From Bacteroidales bacterium (GTDB lineage: Bacteria; Bacteroidota; Bacteroidia; Bacteroidales; F082): DNA of 6,782 nt. The stretch is from contig JAFZXR010000056.1 of assembly GCA_017616675.1 (NCBI GenBank), positions 1-6,782 on the forward strand, read 5' to 3'. How positions within the stretch are numbered: the stretch's first letter is position 1; each line of letters begins with the position of its first letter. Of this stretch, positions 1-4,649 are shown piece by piece. The translations under genes and the position numbers were made by a program. The notes under the pieces were generated by a model, which saw nothing but the letters and a program-made list of their open reading frames with translations, was not told the origin of the DNA and made no database searches.

Positions 1-479
1 TACGGACGTGGCTCGAGGATGTTGGCGAGCTCGTAAGTGGCGTGGTCGCATACCTGAAGCTGTTCCTCATCGATGAATGTGTCGTAAATACGGTCGATGT
101 AGAGTTCACGAAGCTTTGTGTCAGGGATGATGTTCTCTTTTTCGCCGATATAATGCTTGAAACCAAGGGCTTCGAAGAGGTCCATATCGATGACCGAAGC
201 GCCTGTAGATACCACGACGTCAATCATTTTGTTGCGAACCATGTCGACGTAAACCTGCATACAGCCTGCTGCTGAGGTCGAACCAGCCAGAGTGAGGATG
301 TTGGTGCAGTTTTTCTCTTTCACCATCATCATGTAGATGTCGGCGGCGCGGGCGGTGTCGCGTGATGTGAACGACATATTGCGCATTGCGTCGATGATTT
401 CTGTTGAGTCGTACTTCTTGATGTCGATGTGCTTCACGACATTCTTAAGTAAATCTTTCTTTTCAAGTTTTCTTGCCAT
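1..479 (-). CDS. Deoxyhypusine-synthase-like protein (N-terminal part, cut by window edge)
   Basis: The reading frame opens at an ATG (477-479) and runs off the left edge without a stop. It gives 159 residues, about half of the usual 320-370. The product begins MARKLEKKDLLKNV. Two stretches match the NAD-binding Rossmann-like core of the deoxyhypusine synthase family: residues 58-83, with a GSTSAAG segment at 66-72 where eukaryotic enzymes have TSNLISSG, and residues 86-111, with VVVSTGAS followed by an acidic DMDLFEALG. In eukaryotes and archaea the enzyme moves the aminobutyl group of spermidine to a lysine of eIF5A. Bacteria have no eIF5A, so bacterial members are thought to act on small polyamines (homospermidine-synthase-like chemistry) or an unknown acceptor. 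The catalytic lysine lies in the missing C-terminal half and cannot be checked. The gene has its own promoter, so it is probably transcribed separately from wbqC upstream. Family assignment is confident; substrate is not. Confidence 0.85.
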   Translation of the reverse strand, partial: MARKLEKKDLLKNVVKHIDIKKYDSTEIIDAMRNMSFTSRDTARAADIYMMMVKEKNCTNILTLAGSTSAAGCMQVYVDMVRNKMIDVVVSTGASVIDMDLFEALGFKHYIGEKENIIPDTKLRELYIDRIYDTFIDEEQLQVCDHATYELANILEPRP

Positions 480-523
480 TTTATTTAGTTTTTTATGATG
501 AATTTTCGAATGATTACAAACTG

Positions 524-557
524 CAAATATACAAAAAATAATATAATGTACAAAAAA
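524..557 (-). promoter_or_regulatory. Bacteroidota-type promoter of the deoxyhypusine-synthase-like gene
   Basis: Read on the minus strand, TATATTTG (524-531) is a perfect match to the Bacteroidota -7 consensus TAnnTTTG. A TTTTTTG run (551-557) sits 19 bases upstream and supplies the -33 TTG. Transcription would start around 515-520, giving a leader of roughly 40 bases before the ATG at 479. No Shine-Dalgarno sequence is visible in that leader (AACTAAATAAA just before ATG), which is normal for the phylum. Confidence 0.7.
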
Positions 558-559
558 TA

Positions 560-1165
560 TTAAATGATGTGGAGGTAGTTGACCGCCTCCGGACCTTCGT
601 TGAAAATCAAGTCGATAATCGACAAATTCGAGACGAATGGCTGCCTGTCTTCAAAAACCTGGTAATATTTAGGAAAATCAGTCGATTCATGCGACCATTT
701 CGATAATTTTATACGATAATCGTCTTTATCTGAAATCGGCTCAAAATCTTCGGTATAGATAATTTCCTTATTGATTTTCAATACTTTAAGAATAAATTTC
801 AAACAAAACTCATTCAACTCGATAAGCTTTTCAAATTTTGTCGAAAAAGCAGGCTCCAAATAAGGGAAAAAGTAGTCGAAATAAGGCGTTTTGCGATATG
901 CGGCCTCCAGACAACGCTGGTGAATCTGCTGCCAAGGCTCTTTGTAACTTATCGCTACGTCTTTCGTCAGAGTGTGGTTGCCGTTAGTCTTGACGATTGG
1001 CACAGCTAAAGTCTGTAACCCATTGGCAGTCATTACATTACAACGGGTACGACACGACTGTTTCTGATACGTCTCGTACAATTCAATTTTCGGCGCCTCG
1101 TTTCGATTAAAAAGCGCAACATATTGAATATCAGGAAGATAAGATGTCGGAAAAATATTATTCAC
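560..1165 (-). CDS. WbqC-like family protein
   Basis: A 201-residue cytoplasmic protein with no signal peptide or membrane segment. The family hallmarks are an N-terminal PTSYLPDIQYVALF (6-19), a central WQQIHQRCLEAAYRKTPYF (78-96), and the C-terminal FVSNLSIIDLIFNEGPEA (177-194). The family is named after an O-antigen-cluster gene and is suspected to act in surface glycan or glycolipid synthesis, but its reaction is not established. The start is a GTG (1163-1165) lying inside the last codons of the thioredoxin gene: the frames overlap by 8 bases, which points to translational coupling. The GTG start is preferred because it places the conserved PTSYLP segment at residue 6, as is usual for the family. 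The frame ends with TAA. It is the last gene of the pgpH-thioredoxin-wbqC unit. Confidence 0.85.
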   Translation of the reverse strand: MNNIFPTSYLPDIQYVALFNRNEAPKIELYETYQKQSCRTRCNVMTANGLQTLAVPIVKTNGNHTLTKDVAISYKEPWQQIHQRCLEAAYRKTPYFDYFFPYLEPAFSTKFEKLIELNEFCLKFILKVLKINKEIIYTEDFEPISDKDDYRIKLSKWSHESTDFPKYYQVFEDRQPFVSNLSIIDLIFNEGPEAVNYLHII

Positions 1166-1658
1166 CTAACAGCTTATTGATCTGAGCACGGAAATACTCT
1201 TCGTCTTTGGCACCCACCGATTTCTCAGGCTGTGCGCCATCTTTCATAAAGAAAACCGTCGGGATGTTCCTTATTTGCAGTATCATGGCGAGTTTCTGGT
1301 CAAGATCGGTGTCGACCTTATAAAAATCGACCTTTCCGTCGTATTCCTTAGCAAGTTTCTCCATTATCGGGGCAATTTTCTTGCACGGACCACACCATGT
1401 AGCGTAGAAGTCGATAACGCAAGGTTTGTTTCCCTTGAAGGCGAAATTGCTCGCGCTAAGCTCGATGTCCCACACTTTCTTGATAAAATCGTTGTAGGTC
1501 ATCGTCTTGACGTACGACTTTTCGTTATTCGTTGATTCTGAAGCAGTTACCTCTGTTTTAGCTTCTGTTTTATCGTCAGATTTCTCTTCTTTATGCGAGC
1601 ATTTGCATGAGCTTAAAAATGCTGCACCGATGATTAAAGCGAATAATAATTTTTTCAT
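1158..1658 (-). CDS. Thioredoxin-fold lipoprotein
   Basis: A 166-residue thioredoxin-like protein. Residues 1-17 form a lipoprotein signal peptide (MKKLLFALIIGAAFLSS) with the lipobox LSSC and a probable lipidated Cys18; a second cysteine follows at position 20. A charged, Lys/Glu/Ser/Thr-rich linker (21-50) leads to the thioredoxin domain (about 52-165). That domain has the classical WCGPC active site at 88-92, preceded by VIDFYAT, and the cis-proline segment NIPT (Pro133). The intact CGPC suggests a dithiol oxidoreductase at the periplasmic side of a membrane, reducing or exchanging disulfides in envelope proteins; electron donor and clients are unknown. The start ATG has no Shine-Dalgarno sequence. 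The gene lies 30 bases downstream of pgpH without a clear promoter of its own, so it is probably in that operon, and it overlaps the wbqC start. Confidence 0.88.
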   Translation of the reverse strand: MKKLLFALIIGAAFLSSCKCSHKEEKSDDKTEAKTEVTASESTNNEKSYVKTMTYNDFIKKVWDIELSASNFAFKGNKPCVIDFYATWCGPCKKIAPIMEKLAKEYDGKVDFYKVDTDLDQKLAMILQIRNIPTVFFMKDGAQPEKSVGAKDEEYFRAQINKLLGE

Positions 1659-1688
1659 AAGGTTAATATTATCAATGATTTATAAATT

Positions 1689-3752
1689 CTAATCCGGATA
1701 AGCAACTCGCACGTGATAGATGCTCATCAGCTTCTTTTTCAGCACCTTCTTCGTCACTGTGATGTCGTGGAAAGTGATGTTGGTGTTGTCGAACTGGTTA
1801 GCCTTCATCTGTCCGTCGATAATGTTGTCGACAAGCTTGTCGATCGACTCTTCGGTCTTCTCGTTCATGCTTCGTGAGGCGGCTTCCACTGCATCGCACA
1901 TCATCAGCACAGCGGTTTCCTTCGAGAACGGCACCGGACCAGGATACAAGAACTCTGATTCATCAATGCTGTCAGGGTTTTCGCGCAGTTCCATCTGGTA
2001 GAAATACTCGGTGCGGCGGGTGCCATGGTGAGTCCTCACAAAGTCGATAATCTGCTCAGGAATATGATACTGGCGACAGATCTCAATGCCGTCAATCACG
2101 TGGCTGATGATAATCTGAGCGCTTTCGGTATTCGAGACATCGTCGTGCGGATTATACTTACCATTCTGATTTTCAATGAAATAGTATGGATTGCGCGTCT
2201 TTCCGATGTCGTGATACATAGCGCCGGTGCGGACGAGCAGCGCGTTGCCACCTATATTATATATCACCTCCTCGCAGAGGTCGGCCACCTGCATCACATG
2301 CTGGAAGGTACCGGGAGCCTCCGAAGCGAGCTTACGCAGCAGCGGACTGTTGGTGTTGCTGAGCTCGAGCAGCGACAGGTCGGTAACAAAGCCGAACACA
2401 CGCTCGAAGAGGAACGCCAGAGGCAGCGCGAGCATGGTGAAGAAGGCGTTGCCGGCGTAGATTATGATGTTTTTCCAGTTGAACGAGTCGAAATCGCCGT
2501 CGAAGATGAGCATCATGCCGAGGTAGACGATTACGTAGGTCATAAACACCATCAGCGAGGTGCCGAAGTAGCTGGCGCGGCGCGTGCGTTTCGTCATGCT
2601 GAACACCGCCACAAACGACACGAGCAGCTGCACGAAGAAATATTGGAACGGGTTCGGCACAGCTAAACTTATGATTATCAGCGTCATAAGTTGCACAATG
2701 ATTGACACTCGCGCGTCGAAGAAGGTCATCAGGAGCATTGCCATGATGGCCACCGGCATGAGGTAGATGAAGGCCGGAGCGAACTTCAGGATAAGGAACG
2801 ACGGCACTATCATAAACAGCATGAGAAGCAGAATCAGGTTGATGTAACGCAGCTGTTCGAAGATATCGGGACGCAGCAGTCGGAGCGTCAGGTACAAGAC
2901 GAAAAACACTATGCTCACCATCAGCAGCTGACCGTAAAGGAGGTAGTTGCGGCTGAAGAAATTATTCGCGCTGATATCGGCATATTCGTGTTGTAACGAA
3001 TTGATTATCTGATACTTCTCTTCTGTCACAATCTCGCCTTCCATGATGATGAGCTCGTCTTTCTGCACCATTCCGAAGGTCAGCATGATGTTGTCGACAG
3101 CCATCTTCTCGGCCTGTTTCGTCATGCTCTCCGAATAAATCACATTTTGTCGCAAAGAACTATGTAACAGATTGTTAATCAATTGCATAGTATTGTAATC
3201 GTCGATATCCTTGAGCTGACTTTGGATATAAGCCGAAGCCGTCGCCATGGTGTTAAGGTCATCGTAGGCGCATTTTGTCTGGACCTTATTGCGGACCACC
3301 ACCACCGTCTCGTCACCTTTGAAATTATTGGTGCGGTCGTTTTTCGCGACGATACCCGTATTTTCGATGTGATCGTAGATATTCAGGATAAGATTTTCGT
3401 AATAATCCTTGTCGCCAATTGTGTCAATCCATTGAGTATCAAAGTCTTTGAGCAGTTTTTCACGACCGTCTTCAGTGCCGAGGGCATCGTAAACGAATAT
3501 CGGTTCGATGTTGCTCAGCGCCTCTTCTCTCTCCTTTTTCACAGCTTCGTCCGACTTATAAATCGGGAAGTTAAACGGGGCATAGAGACTCTCGTGCGGC
3601 CATGGACGCATTTTCTGGTATTCGTATTTGAATTTGACGTTACGCGGCATCAGCAATACGACGATGACGAGTGCCAAAACGAAAGCCAGAACCTTCATAA
3701 TGCCATAATATGAATGGCGGACTTTTTCTGCTATATCTTTTATCTTACTCAT
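1689..3752 (-). CDS. pgpH: 7TM-HD family phosphodiesterase (PgpH-type, probable c-di-AMP hydrolase)
   Basis: The product is 687 residues from the ATG at 3750-3752. The frame can be extended 14 codons to a TTG at 3794, but the ATG gives a standard short cytoplasmic N-terminus (MSKIKDIAEKVRHSYYG) before the first membrane helix and is preferred. Layout: one membrane helix (about 19-36); a large extracytoplasmic domain of the 7TMR-HDED type (about 50-268); a block of about seven hydrophobic helices (273-454); and a C-terminal cytoplasmic HD domain. Metal-binding and catalytic residues are all present: His485 (FQHVMQVA), the HD pair His514-Asp515 (YHDIGK), His551 (ISHV), His575-His576 (RTHHG) and Asp620 (MCDAVEA). 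Characterised PgpH proteins hydrolyse the second messenger c-di-AMP to pApA; that activity is inferred here from architecture. c-di-AMP control commonly bears on osmolyte and potassium balance and the cell wall. It is the first gene of the minus-strand unit and ends in TAG. Confidence 0.9.
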   Translation of the reverse strand: MSKIKDIAEKVRHSYYGIMKVLAFVLALVIVVLLMPRNVKFKYEYQKMRPWPHESLYAPFNFPIYKSDEAVKKEREEALSNIEPIFVYDALGTEDGREKLLKDFDTQWIDTIGDKDYYENLILNIYDHIENTGIVAKNDRTNNFKGDETVVVVRNKVQTKCAYDDLNTMATASAYIQSQLKDIDDYNTMQLINNLLHSSLRQNVIYSESMTKQAEKMAVDNIMLTFGMVQKDELIIMEGEIVTEEKYQIINSLQHEYADISANNFFSRNYLLYGQLLMVSIVFFVLYLTLRLLRPDIFEQLRYINLILLLMLFMIVPSFLILKFAPAFIYLMPVAIMAMLLMTFFDARVSIIVQLMTLIIISLAVPNPFQYFFVQLLVSFVAVFSMTKRTRRASYFGTSLMVFMTYVIVYLGMMLIFDGDFDSFNWKNIIIYAGNAFFTMLALPLAFLFERVFGFVTDLSLLELSNTNSPLLRKLASEAPGTFQHVMQVADLCEEVIYNIGGNALLVRTGAMYHDIGKTRNPYYFIENQNGKYNPHDDVSNTESAQIIISHVIDGIEICRQYHIPEQIIDFVRTHHGTRRTEYFYQMELRENPDSIDESEFLYPGPVPFSKETAVLMMCDAVEAASRSMNEKTEESIDKLVDNIIDGQMKANQFDNTNITFHDITVTKKVLKKKLMSIYHVRVAYPD

Positions 3753-3805
3753 AATCAATAAATTACGGATTAGATATTTATTTTCTAAAAACAAATTAAA
3801 TTAAC

Positions 3806-3837
3806 TTGTAAAAATACGAAAATTTCTTGTAACTTTG
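3806..3837 (+). promoter_or_regulatory. Bacteroidota-type promoter of the NlpC/P60 gene
   Basis: TAACTTTG (3830-3837) matches TAnnTTTG perfectly, with TTG (3806-3808) 21 bases upstream as -33 box. Transcription would begin near 3841-3844, giving a leader of only about 11-14 bases to the ATG at 3855. The string TAACTTTGCA is shared exactly with the pruA promoter at 6456. Confidence 0.72.
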
Positions 3838-3840
3838 CAA
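3809..3840 (-). promoter_or_regulatory. pgpH: Possible promoter of the pgpH unit
   Basis: On the minus strand TATTTTTA (3809-3816) matches seven of eight positions of TAnnTTTG, with a TTTG (-33) ending at 3838-3840, 21 bases upstream. It lies over the opposite-facing promoter of the NlpC/P60 gene, each -33 box touching the other's -7 region. Transcription would start about 50 bases before the pgpH ATG. The box is imperfect and the region is A/T-rich, so chance matches are likely. Confidence 0.35.
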
Positions 3841-3854
3841 AAAAAGTTTCAATT

Positions 3855-4556
3855 ATGTTTGGAATATGCACTTTATCGGCCATTCCTGTGCGAAAGGAGC
3901 CGCATCACGAGAGCGAACTGGTGACTGAATTGCTGTTTAACGATTTGTATGAAGTCGTGGAGCAGAACGGCGACTGGCTTTACATCAAGATGGAATACGA
4001 CGGTTATGAAGGATGGATTAGAAGTCTGCAACACTTTGATATTCAAGAAGATGCGTACAAGACGCTGTCTTCGAGCGATTGTTATGTGGTCAACAATCCG
4101 ATAGAGTTGTACGATTCGAAGGTGTTGACTTTCGGAACCACCATTTATTCGAAAGACAAATGCTGTATTGAAGCTAACAGTTTCATTAACAATGCGTTAA
4201 AACTTTTAGATGTGCCTTATCGCTGGGGCGGAAGAACTATTTTCGGCATCGACTGCTCTGCTTTTGTGCAGCTTTGCGCGAAGGCTGTCGGGATCAAGCT
4301 GCCTCGCGATGCCTCACAGCAGGTAGAATGCGGCGAAGACGTGTATTTCCTGACGGAAGCGAAGCCTGGCGACCTTGCATTTTTCGAGAATGAAGAGCAA
4401 AAAATCGTTCATGTCGGCATCATTTTGGATGGCGAAAAAATCATCCACGCTTCGGGCAAGGTTAGAATCGACTCGCTCGACCAAACCGGCATATTTAATA
4501 AGGAATTAGGGAAACACACGCATTTCCTGGGAACGATAAAGAGAATGAAGCTCTAA
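3855..4556 (+). CDS. SH3-domain NlpC/P60 family peptidase (probable murein-peptide gamma-D-glutamyl endopeptidase)
   Basis: A 233-residue protein. Residues 1-62 form a bacterial SH3-like domain (LSAIPVRKEPHHESELVTELLFND ... GWIRSL). Residues about 65-105 are a linker or second SH3-like piece, and residues 108-231 are the NlpC/P60 cysteine peptidase. Catalytic residues are visible: Cys134 in GIDCSAF, His186 in VHVGII, and a third polar residue His198 in IIHASG. The preceding YRWGG (122-126) is also family-typical. The architecture matches YkfC-type enzymes, which cut between gamma-D-Glu and the diamino acid in free murein peptides. There is no signal peptide or lipobox: the N-terminus MFGICTLSAIPVRKEPHHES is too short and polar. 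A cytoplasmic role in recycling imported muropeptides is therefore more likely than wall cleavage. The gene is monocistronic, convergent with the methyltransferase gene and divergent from pgpH. The exact substrate is inferred. Confidence 0.88.
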   Translation: MFGICTLSAIPVRKEPHHESELVTELLFNDLYEVVEQNGDWLYIKMEYDGYEGWIRSLQHFDIQEDAYKTLSSSDCYVVNNPIELYDSKVLTFGTTIYSKDKCCIEANSFINNALKLLDVPYRWGGRTIFGIDCSAFVQLCAKAVGIKLPRDASQQVECGEDVYFLTEAKPGDLAFFENEEQKIVHVGIILDGEKIIHASGKVRIDSLDQTGIFNKELGKHTHFLGTIKRMKL

Positions 4557-4559
4557 ACA

Positions 4560-4649
4560 CCTTAAGCGGCCACTTTAAGGGCTTTAATGGCATTAATGGC
4601 GTAAGGCCATTAAGGGTGCTGCAACAAACTTTTAAGGGTGATTAATGCC
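4560..4649. repeat. Short direct and inverted repeat tract between convergent genes, running into the methyltransferase stop
   Basis: The whole gap is built from variants of one heptamer. TTAAGGG occurs at 4575, 4610 and 4632, the last overlapping the methyltransferase TAA. TTAATGG occurs at 4584 and 4593, nine bases apart. Hairpins are possible: TTAATGGC (4593-4600) with GCCATTAA (4606-4613) around a GTAAG loop, and CCTTAA (4560-4565) with TTAAGG (4575-4580). A third pairing joins GGCATTAAT (4589-4597) with ATTAATGCC (4641-4649), which lies inside the methyltransferase gene and encodes part of its C-terminal GINHP. No T-run follows any stem, so a classical intrinsic terminator is not shown, though the hairpins could stop transcription from both sides. 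Confidence 0.6.

Noticed and set aside
42..275. 77-codon plus-strand open frame at the left edge
   Set aside because: Antisense to the deoxyhypusine-synthase-like gene, which has family motifs and a promoter; no independent support.
571..590. Minus-strand hairpin GGAGG/CCTCC at the end of the wbqC gene, followed by a T-rich stretch, as an intrinsic terminator
   Set aside because: The stem is only five pairs with a ten-base loop, it lies in the coding region, and the first T-run starts more than ten bases away; this is weak evidence.
2025..2666. 213-codon plus-strand open frame opposite pgpH
   Set aside because: It lies wholly antisense to a well-supported gene. Its His/Glu/Arg-rich product has no recognisable domain and reflects the codon pattern of the opposite strand.
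3183..3713. 176-codon plus-strand open frame opposite the extracytoplasmic part of pgpH
   Set aside because: Antisense shadow of a clear gene, with no domain, promoter or separate support.
3753..3794. Longer pgpH start at the TTG at 3794, giving 14 extra residues
   Set aside because: The ATG at 3752 gives a normal short cytoplasmic N-terminus before the first membrane helix, and the extra residues do not look conserved.
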